A stretch of DNA of 64,000 nt from Nocardia tengchongensis (GTDB taxonomy: Bacteria; Actinomycetota; Actinomycetes; Mycobacteriales; Mycobacteriaceae): NCBI RefSeq assembly GCF_018362975.1, contig NZ_CP074371.1, forward strand, positions 2,976,001-3,040,000, given 5' to 3'. Positions 24,559 to 33,168 of the stretch are shown here, one piece after another; position 1 is the stretch's first letter; every line of letters begins with the position of its first letter. The translations under genes were made by a program, and so were the position numbers. The notes beneath the pieces were generated by a model, which searched no databases, was not told where the DNA came from, and saw only the letters and a program-made list of their open reading frames with translations.

Positions 24559-25659
24559 TCCGGCGCTCCACTTCTCCTCGATGCGCCCGTATCGCCAGGT
24601 GAGGACCGCGGCGGCCCAGGTGACCACGAACAGTCCGACGATCAGGAACCCGATCAGGTTCAGGTCGATGCCGGCGATGGCGTCCCACGGGCCGCCGGTC
24701 CAGCCGAACTGGTCGGCCAGCAGTCCGAGCAGTTCGATGGTGCCGATGATGAGGGCGACCGCGATCGAGAGCCCCGTGATGGTGATGTTGTAGTAGATCT
24801 TGCGCACGGGCTTGGCGAAGGCCCAGCCGTAGGCGAAGTTCATGAAGGTGCCGTCGATGGTGTCGAGCAGGCTCATGCCGGCGGCGAACAGGACCGGCAG
24901 GCACAGGATCGCGTACCAGGGCAGCCCCGCCGCGGCGCTGGTACCGGCCAGCACCAGCAACGCGACCTCGGTGGCGGTGTCGAAGCCGAGGCCGAAGAGC
25001 AGTCCGATCGGATACATCTGCCACGACTTGGTCACCGATTTCATGATCGGGCCGAGGATCCGGTTCACCAGTCCGCGGCGCGCGAGCTGGTTCTCCAGCT
25101 CGGCCTCGTCGAAGTCGCCGCCGCGCATGCGCCGGAAGACCCGCAGAATGCCGACCAGCACAACGATATTGAGGATGGCGATGAGGTAGAGGAACGTCCC
25201 CGACACGGTCGTGCCGATCAGCCCGGTGTAGTGGTGCAGCGCCGAGGAATCGTCCTCGACCGGCCCGACGATGGCCTTGACCCCCAGCGAGAGCAGCAGC
25301 GCCAGCCCGAACACGACCGACGAATGCCCCAGCGAGAAGAAGAATCCCACCGACAGCGGCCGCTTCCCCTCGTCCATGAGTTTGCGCGTGGTGTTGTCGA
25401 TCGCGGCGATGTGGTCGGCGTCGAAGGCGTGCCGCATACCCAGCGTGTAGGCGGTCAGCCCGACCCCGATGCCGAGGGTGCGGTCACCGAGGCTGAAATG
25501 CTGCGGTGCGACGAAGGCCACCAGCGTGAACCACCCGAGCACGTGCAGGCCGACGATGAACCCGGCCATCGCCGCGAGTCGCATCCATTCCTGCCGGGTC
25601 AGCGCCAGCCGGCCGGTCAGGGTTCGAAGGGTTCCGCGCCGCTGTAATGCTGATCCCAC
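24529..25659 (-). CDS. nicT: High-affinity nickel permease, NiCoT family
   Basis: Integral membrane nickel (or cobalt) transporter of the NiCoT family, 376 aa, with about eight transmembrane helices. All signature blocks are present: [14 protein letters not shown] in helix [23 protein letters not shown] and [10 protein letters not shown]. The His and Asp of HAFDADHI form the nickel entry site. GTG 25659 was chosen because GGAGAGG stands 6 bases upstream; GTG 25674 in the same frame is an alternative without a ribosome site. A Fur-family gene is divergent, with a Nur-box-like site between them, so nickel-dependent repression is likely. The 3' end overlaps the ECF42 gene by 30 bases. Confidence 0.9.
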   Translation of the reverse strand: MGSALQRRGTLRTLTGRLALTRQEWMRLAAMAGFIVGLHVLGWFTLVAFVAPQHFSLGDRTLGIGVGLTAYTLGMRHAFDADHIAAIDNTTRKLMDEGKRPLSVGFFFSLGHSSVVFGLALLLSLGVKAIVGPVEDDSSALHHYTGLIGTTVSGTFLYLIAILNIVVLVGILRVFRRMRGGDFDEAELENQLARRGLVNRILGPIMKSVTKSWQMYPIGLLFGLGFDTATEVALLVLAGTSAAAGLPWYAILCLPVLFAAGMSLLDTIDGTFMNFAYGWAFAKPVRKIYYNITITGLSIAVALIIGTIELLGLLADQFGWTGGPWDAIAGIDLNLIGFLIVGLFVVTWAAAVLTWRYGRIEEKWSAGLAQDPAPIE

Positions 25660-25715
25660 CGGGTGCCTCTCCACGCGAACCGAATTCGTCGAAGGTAAAC
25701 ACGACGATCCTCTTG

Positions 25716-25732
25716 TTGCAACTCATTGGCAA
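25716..25732. promoter_or_regulatory. Nur-box-like operator between nicT and the Fur-family gene
   Basis: TTGCAA (25716-25721), CTCAT, TGGCAA (25727-25732). The described Nur box of Streptomyces is approximately TTGCAA-N5-TTGCAA, so 11 of 12 positions match. It lies in the short divergent region between nicT and the regulator gene, where binding could repress both. Confidence 0.6.
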
Positions 25733-25739
25733 GACGGGG

Positions 25740-26246
25740 TTGGCGGACGACCGGGTCGAAGCGGCAGACTGTACCCATGGCAGGCGTTCCCGCTCACACC
25801 CATGCCCCGGCCCGGCCGGAGAGCAGTTCGCGCGCCTGCTGCTGCGCGACCACGGGCTGCGCTGTACGGCGCCGCGGCTGGCCGTGCTCACGGCACTGGA
25901 TCGTGCCCGCAAGGACGGCCACCTCACCGTCGCCCAGATCCAGCAGGTATTGACCGAGGCCGGCCACGACGTGGACCTGACCACCGTCTACCGCACCGTC
26001 TCGACGCTCACCGACGCGAACGTCCTGCACGCCTTGGTCATCGACGAGCGCGTCACCAGCTACGGCCTCACCGACATGCCGCATCACCACGCGGTCTGCA
26101 CCCGCTGCGGCGCCATCGACGAGGTCCCCTCGGCGCACCTCGCCGAGGCGTTGGCCGAGGCCCGCGCCGGCAGCCGCTTCGCGCTGCCCGACACCGCGGG
26201 ACTGACCCTGCACGGGCTGTGCCCGGCCTGCCAGCACGACCGGTGA
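25740..26246 (+). CDS. nur: Fur-family metalloregulator, probably nickel-responsive Nur; 5' end uncertain
   Basis: Fur-family repressor. The winged-helix part is LRCTAPRLAVLTALDRA through DLTTVYRTVSTLTDANVLHAL. The metal-binding part has HHHAVCTRCGAIDEV and LHGLCPACQ, giving the two CxxC pairs of the structural zinc site and nearby His. The N-terminus is unclear. In this frame only TTG 25740 is plausible near the start. An ATG at 25777 in another frame gives MAGVPAHTHAPARPE, which would join the family frame if one base were missing near 25818. Divergence from nicT and the Nur-box-like site argue for nickel sensing; zinc (Zur) is the alternative. Confidence 0.75.
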   Translation: MADDRVEAADCTHGRRSRSHPCPGPAGEQFARLLLRDHGLRCTAPRLAVLTALDRARKDGHLTVAQIQQVLTEAGHDVDLTTVYRTVSTLTDANVLHALVIDERVTSYGLTDMPHHHAVCTRCGAIDEVPSAHLAEALAEARAGSRFALPDTAGLTLHGLCPACQHDR

Positions 26247-26336
26247 GGTGAGCGGGCCGCCCGATGGCGTCGAAAGTCCCGCGAACGGCGTGATCTACCC
26301 CCTTTGTGCGGGTGGGGACGCACATAGATTTACGCC

Positions 26337-26365
26337 GTCCGGGCCCGCGCGGGGTGGGCCCGGAC
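26337..26365. terminator. Hairpin between convergent Fur-family and MarR genes
   Basis: Perfect 10-bp stem GTCCGGGCCC/GGGCCCGGAC with a 9-base loop, 91 bases past the Fur-family stop and 14 bases past the MarR stop on the other strand. No T-tract. Confidence 0.55.
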
Positions 26366-26378
26366 CACTTCCGGCAAG

Positions 26379-26822
26379 TCAGAGCGGGCGAAAGGTCTTG
26401 CGGCCGGAATCGGTTGCTTCGCTGACGATGTCGACGAGTACGGTGCGCGCGGTATCCACCTCGCCCGCGCCCGCCCGCTCGGCGAGTCGACGTTCGTAGT
26501 CGGCGTGGAATTCGCGCACGGTGCGCAGCATGTCCTCGCCGCGGGGCGCCAGATGCAGCAGTTTGGCGCGCTTGTCGGTCGGGTCGGCGCGGCGTTCCAC
26601 GTACCCGTGCCGGACCATCTCGTCGACCACCTTGGCCGCGCCCTGGGCGGTGATGCCGAGCTGTTCGCCCAATCGGCTTGCTGTGCAAGGGGATTCGGCG
26701 AGGGCGCGCAGCACGTAGCCGTAGGACGCGCCCATCACCTCGTGGCCGTGGGCGGCGAGGTGGGCGTGCAGCTGCTGCACGAACGACTGGTAGGCCTGGC
26801 CGAGTAGCACGCCGAAATCCAT
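26379..26822 (-). CDS. MarR-family transcriptional regulator
   Basis: Winged-helix regulator of the MarR family, 147 aa. The recognition region is CTASRLGEQLGITAQGAAKVVDEMVRHGYVERRADPTDKRAKLLHL, which contains the typical DxRxK wing (DPTDKRAK). ATG 26822 was chosen because GGAG stands 9 bases upstream; an in-frame ATG at 26849 is an alternative. It is divergent from two tandem cupin genes, and the 16-bp palindrome at 26853-26868 lies in the shared promoter region. The simplest model is repression of itself and the cupins until a small phenolic or other ligand binds. Confidence 0.85.
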   Translation of the reverse strand: MDFGVLLGQAYQSFVQQLHAHLAAHGHEVMGASYGYVLRALAESPCTASRLGEQLGITAQGAAKVVDEMVRHGYVERRADPTDKRAKLLHLAPRGEDMLRTVREFHADYERRLAERAGAGEVDTARTVLVDIVSEATDSGRKTFRPL

Positions 26823-26852
26823 TTCTTGACGCTCCGTTCGCGGGGACATATA

Positions 26853-26868
26853 TTCAACTGTAGTTGAA
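26853..26868. promoter_or_regulatory. MarR operator candidate
   Basis: Perfect palindrome TTCAACT-GT-AGTTGAA between the divergent MarR and cupin genes, with a further half-site-like GGTTGAG at about 26875. Size, symmetry and position fit a MarR operator controlling both directions. Confidence 0.6.
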
Positions 26869-26896
26869 CACCTTGGTTGAGCATCTGGGAGACACT

Positions 26897-27271
26897 ATGC
26901 CACTCATCAAGTCCGCCGACGCACCCACCTTCGAGGCCCCGCTCATGACCGCGATCGGCCTGGCCGCACCCAGCCGCGGATCCAAGGAGAACAGCGTGTG
27001 GCGGTTCACCCTGGCGGGCGGCAACCCCGGGCACGCCCACGCGGTGTCGCGGGAGGAGATCTTCGTCGCGCTCGCCGGGGCCGCCCGCATCGAAATGGAC
27101 GGCGAGACACGCGAATTCCGAGCCGGGGACGCGCTCGTGATCCCCGCGCACACCGTGTTCAAGCTGTCGGTGCCCGGCGACGAGCCGTTCGAAGCGGTCG
27201 CCATCCTGCCGGTCGGCGCGTACGCCCAGGCCCCCGGCGGCGACCGGGTCAGCCCGCCGTGGGCGCAGTAG
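26897..27271 (+). CDS. Cupin-domain protein (first of a tandem pair)
   Basis: Cupin of 124 aa. The pattern HAHAVSREEIFVALAGAARIEMDG followed by GDALVIPAHTVFKL gives the two cupin motifs with His ligands. ATG 26897 has GGGAG upstream. It is the first gene after the MarR operator candidate and is followed by a paralogue with the same start MPLI.SADAP. A role in aromatic or quinone detoxification is possible because MarR-cupin pairs often act there, but this is inference. Confidence 0.8.
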   Translation: MPLIKSADAPTFEAPLMTAIGLAAPSRGSKENSVWRFTLAGGNPGHAHAVSREEIFVALAGAARIEMDGETREFRAGDALVIPAHTVFKLSVPGDEPFEAVAILPVGAYAQAPGGDRVSPPWAQ

Positions 27272-27318
27272 GGCCACCCGCTCAGCCGAATTCACCGACA
27301 CCGAGAACAGGACCGCAC

Positions 27319-27692
27319 ATGCCGTTGATCACCGCCGCCGACGCCCCGCGTTTCGAGAACGAGCACGCCACCTTCGTCGGCCTCGCCGCGCCAGTCGCGG
27401 CGCGACCGAGAACTGCGCGTGGCGGCTCAGTATCAAGCCCGGCGTCGACGCGCCGCCGCACGCCCTGGATCGGGAGGAGATCTTCATCGCCCTGTCCGGT
27501 CGGCTCACCGTGACCATGGGCGATGAGATCCTCACCGTGGAGGCGGGCGACGCCCTGGTGGTGCCCGCGCACCAGCAGTTCGCCATGGCCAACCCCGGTT
27601 CCGAGTCGTTCGAGGCCGTGGTGGTGCTGCCGGTCGGCGGCCAGGGCCTGATCCCCGGTCAGGACCCGGTCATCGCCCCTTGGGCGCGGTGA
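27319..27692 (+). pseudogene. Cupin-domain protein (second of the tandem pair), frameshifted
   Basis: Paralogue of the preceding cupin: MPLITAADAPRFENEHATFVGLAAP aligns with MPLIKSADAPTFEAPLMTAIGLAAP. After GLAAP the written frame breaks down. A missing C near 27392 restores SRGATENCAWRLSIKPGVDAPPHALDREEIFIALSG, then TVTMGDEILTVEAGDALVVPAHQQF to the stop at 27692. The restored length is 124 aa, exactly that of the first copy, which supports one lost base rather than long decay. Start ATG 27319. It is 47 bases downstream of the first cupin and presumably co-transcribed. Confidence 0.8.
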
Positions 27693-27708
27693 CCGGGATC
27701 AGCTTGCG

Positions 27709-29250
27709 TCACTTCAGTTTCGCGTGCATGAGGTAGACGTTGTAGCTGTTCCACGCCGAGATCGTGAAGTACAGATCCTTGCCGGTGGACCAGGGGTGGA
27801 TGAAGCCGCCGTAGGCGGTCGGATAGTCCTCGGTGTTGATCAGCGCCACCGGTTCGGTCCAGGTTCCCTGGGGATCGGAGGCGGTGCGCAGCACGATCTG
27901 CTGGCGCACCGTGTCCAGGTACACCAGCTGCCAGCGGTTGGATTCGGCGTCGAAATGCACCGACAGTTCACTGGCGGTGCCGGAAATCAGTGGCGTGGCC
28001 AGCAATTCGTTGGCACCGTCGGCCGGCACCCAGGCGTCGTTCACCCAGTACTGGTACGAGGACTTGTCGAGTACGTGATCGGCGGGCACCCGGGCGAGCC
28101 CGATGGTGCCGAGGCGGCCGTTGGGCGTTCCGAACATGTAGACGTAGTCGCCGTGCGGGACCATGGTCGCGACCTGGAACCGGCCCAGCCCGAACAGGTT
28201 GTCCCAGCGGGCCCACTGCGATTTGGTCCAGGTGCGCCCGTTGTCGTCGGACCAGGCGATGCCGCCGAGATTGGTCCACCACATGCCCGGGATCTTGGAC
28301 CAGCGATTGACCGACATGTAGGTCAGGTACTGCCGATCACCGACGGCGAAACCGGAGGTGGGGATGGTGGTGGTCTCGAAGTTCTTGACCTTGCGGCTGT
28401 CCAGGATCTCGGCGGCGTGGCAGCGCTTGTTCTGCACGAAGTCGTCCAGCACCAGCCCCTGCGACAGATCCTTGGTGCTGCTGTAGGCGATCACATTGCT
28501 GCGCCAGTCCTGCGTGTCGGTGCCCGCGCCGCCCACCTTCCAGCCCTTGCCGAAGGTGTCGCCGAACACGACCGCGACCTGACCGGGCTTGCTCTCCCAC
28601 ATCAAGCCCAGATCGGTGCCGTCCACGGACCAGCGGGTGTCGGTCCGGTTGATCGAGCCGTGCCCGGTCACCTGATTCACCAGCTCCACCGAATCCACCT
28701 GCGGCGCGGCCACGGCGGCGGCCGGGGGTGCGGGGACGGCCTGCTGCAGGGGCGCGTCGGCGGGCGCGGGCTGCGGCTCGGGCGGCTCACCGCCGGGCAC
28801 TACGACGGGGATGGGTTCGGCCTCGGTGGTGACCTCGACCTGCGGCAGTGAGGCGCTGCCGCCGCCCGGTGCGGCGGGCGGTGTCGGGGCCACGGTGTCG
28901 CGGACGTCCGGGCAGGGACTGGCGCACGGGTCCGCCGGCAGGTCGACGTCCACGCGGTTCTGGTCCGGCTTGGGCGCGAACTGCTGCACGGTCACGATCT
29001 GCGGCACCGGAATCGGCACCTTGACGGTCACGGGGGCCTGTGGAGTCGATCCGCTCGGATCCGCCTGCCGATTGACCGGGTCGAATCCCGTTTCTCCGCA
29101 GCTGTTCACCGGTGCGGGAGCCCACGGGTGCGGCGCGGCGGCGGCCGGGGTGGCGGGCAACAGCATCGCGCCCAGCGTGACCACGGCCGACAGCGACAGC
29201 GCCGCAGGGATTTCGGCATGGTTCGAGCGACGGCGGGATCGAATTCCCAT
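27709..29250 (-). CDS. Secreted DUF4185-type protein with Pro-rich N-terminal region
   Basis: Exported protein of 513 aa. ATG 29250 has GAGGAG upstream and begins a signal peptide with an Arg-rich start (MGIRSRRR) and a cleavage region at TPAAAA near residue 38. A long Pro/Ala/Val-rich stretch follows to about residue 185, suited to spanning the cell wall. The C-terminal 320 residues match the DUF4185 beta-propeller-like pattern: DTRWSVDGTDLGLMWESKPGQVAVVFGDTFG, then GGIAWSDDNGRTWTKS and the end YPTAYGGFIHPW. Family members are extracellular and of uncertain activity, possibly carbohydrate-related. It is divergent from hrpB. Confidence 0.75.
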   Translation of the reverse strand: MGIRSRRRSNHAEIPAALSLSAVVTLGAMLLPATPAAAAPHPWAPAPVNSCGETGFDPVNRQADPSGSTPQAPVTVKVPIPVPQIVTVQQFAPKPDQNRVDVDLPADPCASPCPDVRDTVAPTPPAAPGGGSASLPQVEVTTEAEPIPVVVPGGEPPEPQPAPADAPLQQAVPAPPAAAVAAPQVDSVELVNQVTGHGSINRTDTRWSVDGTDLGLMWESKPGQVAVVFGDTFGKGWKVGGAGTDTQDWRSNVIAYSSTKDLSQGLVLDDFVQNKRCHAAEILDSRKVKNFETTTIPTSGFAVGDRQYLTYMSVNRWSKIPGMWWTNLGGIAWSDDNGRTWTKSQWARWDNLFGLGRFQVATMVPHGDYVYMFGTPNGRLGTIGLARVPADHVLDKSSYQYWVNDAWVPADGANELLATPLISGTASELSVHFDAESNRWQLVYLDTVRQQIVLRTASDPQGTWTEPVALINTEDYPTAYGGFIHPWSTGKDLYFTISAWNSYNVYLMHAKLK

Positions 29251-29395
29251 GGGGTAGGCGGCTCCTCGTTGGCGATCGACGCGCACCACCTTAGACCGAT
29301 CTTGTTCAGCGGTGGATCACCTTGGACCGGTCGCGGGATCGGTCGCCGGTAGGGGGTCGCGGCGGCGCGCCGCGCGGACGGCAGACTGAACGGTA

Positions 29396-31885
29396 ATGAA
29401 GCTGCCTGATCTTCCCGACCTTCCGGTGCGCGGGGCGCTCGACGAGATCGCCGCCACGCTGTCCGACCACGGCACCGCCGTGCTGGTCGCGCCGCCCGGA
29501 ACCGGCAAGACGACGCTGGTCCCGCTGGCCCTGGCCGCCGCCACCGCCGGGCGTGTGGTGGTGGCGGAGCCGCGGCGGCTGGCGGCCCGGGCCGCTGCCG
29601 CGCGCATGGCGGCGCTGCTGGGGGAGCGGGTCGGGCAGACCGCCGGATATTCGGTGCGCGGCGACCGCAAGGTGGGGCCTGGCACCCGCATCGAGGTGGT
29701 GACCTCCGGGCTGCTGGTGCGGCGCTTGCAGAACGATCCCGAACTCGCCGGGGTCGATGTGGTGGTGCTCGACGAATGCCACGAGCGACACCTGGACGCG
29801 GACCTGCTGCTGGCGTTGCTGCTGGACGCGCGCGCCGGGCTGCGACCGGATCTGCGGGTGCTGGCCACCTCCGCGACCGTTGCGGCGGACCGGCTTTCGG
29901 CGCTGCTGGGCGGGGAGTCCGAGCCGTCGGCGCCGGTCTTGGAGGTGCGCGGCCGCGCCTACCCCGTCGAATTCGACTACGTGCCACCGCTGGCCCGCGA
30001 GCGGATCGAACAGCAGGTCGCGCGGGCGACCCGGATGGCGTTGGCCGGCAGCCCCGGTGACGTCCTGGTCTTCCTGCCGGGTGCGGGCGAGATCCGGCGG
30101 ACCGCCGCGCTGCTGTCGGGACTACCCGACGTGGACGTGGTCCCGCTGCACGGCAGATTGCCCGCGGACGCCCAGGATTCGGCGCTGCGACCGGGCGCCC
30201 GCCGCCGGGTCGTACTGTCCACCGCGGTGGCCGAATCCAGCCTGACCGTGCCCGGCGTGCGCGCGGTCGTCGATTCCGGATTGTCGCGGGTGCCCCGTAT
30301 CGACCATCGGCGCGGACTGTCCGGGCTTGCCACCGTCCGCGTTTCGGCCGCCGTCGCCGAGCAGCGCGCGGGCCGCGCGGGGCGCGAAGGCCCGGGCTGG
30401 GCGTGGCGCTGCTGGCCCGAATACGAGCACACCACCCTCCCCGCCTACCCCGAGCCGGAGATCCGCACCGCCGATCTGACCAGGCTGGCACTGGAACTGG
30501 CGTGCTGGGGAACCGTCGACGGACAAGGCCTGGCGTGGTGGGACGCACCCCCGCCGGGCGGCCTGGCAGCCGGCCGCGCCGTGCTCCGCGCACTCGACGC
30601 CGTCGACGACCATGGGGGCGTGACGGACCGGGGCCGTCGCATGGCGGCCGTGGGCCTGCACCCCCGCCTGGCCCGCGCCCTCCTCGACGGCGCCACCGAG
30701 GTCGGACCACGCGCCGCCGCCGAAGTAGTAGCGCTACTCGACGACGACTCACTGGCTCCCGGCGTCGATCTGGTCGTAGCCCTGCGCACCCTGCGCGCCG
30801 ACCGTCCGGCCCGCTGGCAGAAGGAGGCACAGCGGCTTACGCGCCTAGTCGAGGGCGATGACGCCGAGCAGGGGACAAACCGTTTGGTCGCACACGATCG
30901 GCGGGCCGATGACCCGGCTCTCGTTGCGGCACTGGCCTATCCGGAGCGAACGGCGCGTCGTCGCGCGCCGGGCTCGGCCAGCTATCTGATGGCGGGCGGC
31001 ACCGCTGTGACCCTGCCGCCGGGGAGTGGGCTCGGTGACGCCGAATGGCTGGCCATCGCGGTGGCGGGGCGTGATCCCGGGCAGTCGGAGGGGCGAATCC
31101 GGCTGGCCGCCAAGGCTGATGAAGAGCTGGCTCGCCAGGCGGCCGCCAATTTGCTCGAGACGGCGGACGAAGTCGACTGGGTCGATGGCGATCTGGTGGC
31201 GCGGCGGGTGCGGCGGTTGGGGGCGATCGTGTTGTCGGAGCAGCCGCTGCGGGATCCGGATCCGGGTCTGGTGTCCGCGGCGCTGCTGCGCGGGCTGCGA
31301 ACCGGCGGTCTGGGGCTGTTGCGTTGGAACGAGGACGCGCGCAGCCTGCGGCAGCGACTGGACTTCCTGCACCGCACTCTCGGTGCGCCCTGGCCTGCCG
31401 TCGACGATGAGTCTCTGCTCTCCGATGCCGAAACCTGGCTTGCCCCTGAACTTTCCACCGCTCGTCGCCGCGCCGACCTGGAACGCGTCGACGCGGGTCA
31501 AGCCCTGCGCCGCCTGCTGCCATGGCCGGCGGCCGCCCGCCTCGACGAGCTCGCCCCCGAACGCGTGGAGGTCCCCTCCGGCAGCCGCGTCCGCGTCGAC
31601 TACTCCGCCGACCCGCCCGTGCTCGCGGTCAAGGTGCAGGAGATCTTCGGCTGGACCGAGACCCCGCGCCTGGCCGAAGGCCGCGTTTCCCCGGTGCTGC
31701 ACCTGCTCTCGCCCGCTCAGCGCCCGGTGGCCGTCACCGCCGACCTGCCGTCCTTCTGGCGCACGGGCTGGCCGCAGGTTCGTGCCGACCTGCGCGGCCG
31801 CTACCCCAAACACGCCTGGCCCGAAGACCCCACCACGGTTACCGCGCATCGCGGTACCGCCCGCAACGCCAAGCGCTCCGAATAG
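29396..31885 (+). CDS. hrpB: ATP-dependent helicase HrpB
   Basis: DEAH/RHA-type helicase, 829 aa, about the usual HrpB length. Motif I APPGTGKTT is at residues 32-40, motif II is DECH (126-129), motif III is LATSAT, and motif VI is EQRAGRAGREGPGW near residue 320. The HrpB-specific C-terminal region includes RVRVDYSADPPVLAVKVQEIFGW. The physiological role is poorly defined; RNA remodelling is assumed. Start ATG 29396 lacks a clear Shine-Dalgarno. The 3' end is unusual: about the last 42 bases of the gene (from 31844) and the sequence after them recur 108 bases downstream. Confidence 0.9.
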   Translation: MKLPDLPDLPVRGALDEIAATLSDHGTAVLVAPPGTGKTTLVPLALAAATAGRVVVAEPRRLAARAAAARMAALLGERVGQTAGYSVRGDRKVGPGTRIEVVTSGLLVRRLQNDPELAGVDVVVLDECHERHLDADLLLALLLDARAGLRPDLRVLATSATVAADRLSALLGGESEPSAPVLEVRGRAYPVEFDYVPPLARERIEQQVARATRMALAGSPGDVLVFLPGAGEIRRTAALLSGLPDVDVVPLHGRLPADAQDSALRPGARRRVVLSTAVAESSLTVPGVRAVVDSGLSRVPRIDHRRGLSGLATVRVSAAVAEQRAGRAGREGPGWAWRCWPEYEHTTLPAYPEPEIRTADLTRLALELACWGTVDGQGLAWWDAPPPGGLAAGRAVLRALDAVDDHGGVTDRGRRMAAVGLHPRLARALLDGATEVGPRAAAEVVALLDDDSLAPGVDLVVALRTLRADRPARWQKEAQRLTRLVEGDDAEQGTNRLVAHDRRADDPALVAALAYPERTARRRAPGSASYLMAGGTAVTLPPGSGLGDAEWLAIAVAGRDPGQSEGRIRLAAKADEELARQAAANLLETADEVDWVDGDLVARRVRRLGAIVLSEQPLRDPDPGLVSAALLRGLRTGGLGLLRWNEDARSLRQRLDFLHRTLGAPWPAVDDESLLSDAETWLAPELSTARRRADLERVDAGQALRRLLPWPAAARLDELAPERVEVPSGSRVRVDYSADPPVLAVKVQEIFGWTETPRLAEGRVSPVLHLLSPAQRPVAVTADLPSFWRTGWPQVRADLRGRYPKHAWPEDPTTVTAHRGTARNAKRSE

Positions 31886-32059
31886 CGGTGGGTATCGCGC
31901 GGGGGACGTGAATAGTGAACGGCCGCACCTAGGTACGTGCCCACCGTCCTCGCGCATCGCGGCACCGGCCGCAACACCAAGCGCTCCGAACAGCGGCGCG
32001 TATCGCGCAGGGGACGCGAATGGCGAATGGCCGCGCCCAGACACGTTGCCCACGGTCCG
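31844..32059 (+). repeat. Two-copy 108-bp tandem duplication spanning the hrpB 3' end
   Basis: Copy 1 (31844-31951) contains the last codons of hrpB; copy 2 (31952-32059) follows directly. Both begin GCGCATCGCGG and share CAAGCGCTCCGAA, GCGTATCGCGC-like and GGACG.GAAT segments with scattered substitutions. The period is a multiple of three, so copy 2 is in the hrpB frame, and the hrpB TAG corresponds to CAG in copy 2. The remainder to 32181 holds no recognised gene. Confidence 0.7.
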
Positions 32060-32181
32060 CGCACCCGGACCGTCGCATGCGGAATACCGGTGCGCTCGGG
32101 CATGCTGCACAGGTGCGTCCGGGGTTCCGGATGATGTGGTGCGACTCGTCTGGCGAGCAGGCGGGGGAGGAGTGTGGCGGT

Positions 32182-33159
32182 ATGCGCGCGATTCGATTCG
32201 ACGAGTACGGCGGGCCCGAGGTGCTGCGTTCGGTGGACGTGGAGATTCCGGAACCGGGCGCGGGGCAGGTATCCATCGACGTGGCCTACGTCGGAGTGAA
32301 TTTCGCTGACCTGCAGGCGCGTTCGGTGGGCTACCGGGTACCGGCGCTGCCGTTCGTGCCGGGGCTGGAGCTGTCCGGGCGGGTGCGGGCGGTCGGCGCG
32401 GGAGTCGAGGGTTTGCGTGTGGGGCAGCCGGTGGCGGCCATCTCCGACGGCGGCGCGTACGCCGAGGTCGTGGTGGTCTCGGCCGATACCGTGTTCCCGG
32501 TGCCCGACGGTGTCGAACTGCGCACCGCCGCAACGCTTCCCACGGTTCTGCCGACCGCATATGCGCTGGTGCACACCGTCGGCCGCCTGCAGCCGGGCGA
32601 CACCGTCCTGGTGCAGGCCGCCGCCGGCGGGGTCGGCACCGTGGCCGCCCAGATCGCCAAGCTCGCGGGTGCGGGCGCGGTCTACGGCGTCGTGTCCAGC
32701 GAGGCCAAAGCGGAATACGCCCGTGAATACGGGTACGACGACGCGTTCCTGTCCGCGACCTTCGACGCCGACGTCCGCGCGGCCACCGGCGGACGCGGGG
32801 TGGACCTGGCCTTGGAGTCCGTCGGTGGTGAAACCCTGCGCCGCACACTGGATTCCCTGGCCCGCTTCGGCCGCGTGGTGTCCTTCGGTAATGCGGGCGG
32901 CGAGGCGCCGTGGCAGATCGGCGCGCCGGAGCTCTACCCGCAGGGCCGTTCGATCGCCGGATTCTCCATTCTCGGTCTGAGCGCCGCCGCCCCGGACGTG
33001 CTGCACGAGATCGCTTCGCACGCCTTCGATCTCGCGACCTCGGGGAAGGTGCGGTTGCCGATCACCGCCGAGTTCCCGTTGGCGGAGGCCGGCGACGCGC
33101 ACCGGCTGATGGCGGGCCGCTCCTCGACCGGCAAGCTGGTGCTCGCGGTCAACCCCTGA
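32182..33159 (+). CDS. Zinc-independent quinone oxidoreductase (MDR superfamily)
   Basis: NADPH:quinone oxidoreductase-like protein of the medium-chain dehydrogenase/reductase superfamily, 325 aa. The GroES-like part has GVNFADLQARSVGY and FVPGLELSGRV; the zinc-ligand Cys/His set of alcohol dehydrogenases is absent. The Rossmann motif VLVQAAAGGVGTVAAQIAKLAGA binds NADPH near residue 145. ATG 32182 was chosen for the strong GGGGGAGGAG upstream. It probably performs reduction of quinones or enones in the cytoplasm. It is convergent with the DUF2252 gene, 9 bases between stops. Confidence 0.85.
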   Translation: MRAIRFDEYGGPEVLRSVDVEIPEPGAGQVSIDVAYVGVNFADLQARSVGYRVPALPFVPGLELSGRVRAVGAGVEGLRVGQPVAAISDGGAYAEVVVVSADTVFPVPDGVELRTAATLPTVLPTAYALVHTVGRLQPGDTVLVQAAAGGVGTVAAQIAKLAGAGAVYGVVSSEAKAEYAREYGYDDAFLSATFDADVRAATGGRGVDLALESVGGETLRRTLDSLARFGRVVSFGNAGGEAPWQIGAPELYPQGRSIAGFSILGLSAAAPDVLHEIASHAFDLATSGKVRLPITAEFPLAEAGDAHRLMAGRSSTGKLVLAVNP

Positions 33160-33168
33160 GCTGTCCGG

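Noticed and set aside
29106..30830. Long minus-strand ORF (574 codons) opposite hrpB
   Set aside because: Translation is Arg/Pro/Ala-rich without domains and is the mirror of the well-supported HrpB frame; typical of high-GC antisense frames.
30845..32848. Long minus-strand ORF (667 codons) over hrpB end and quinone oxidoreductase
   Set aside because: Low-complexity Arg/Pro composition; covers two genes with clear motifs on the other strand.
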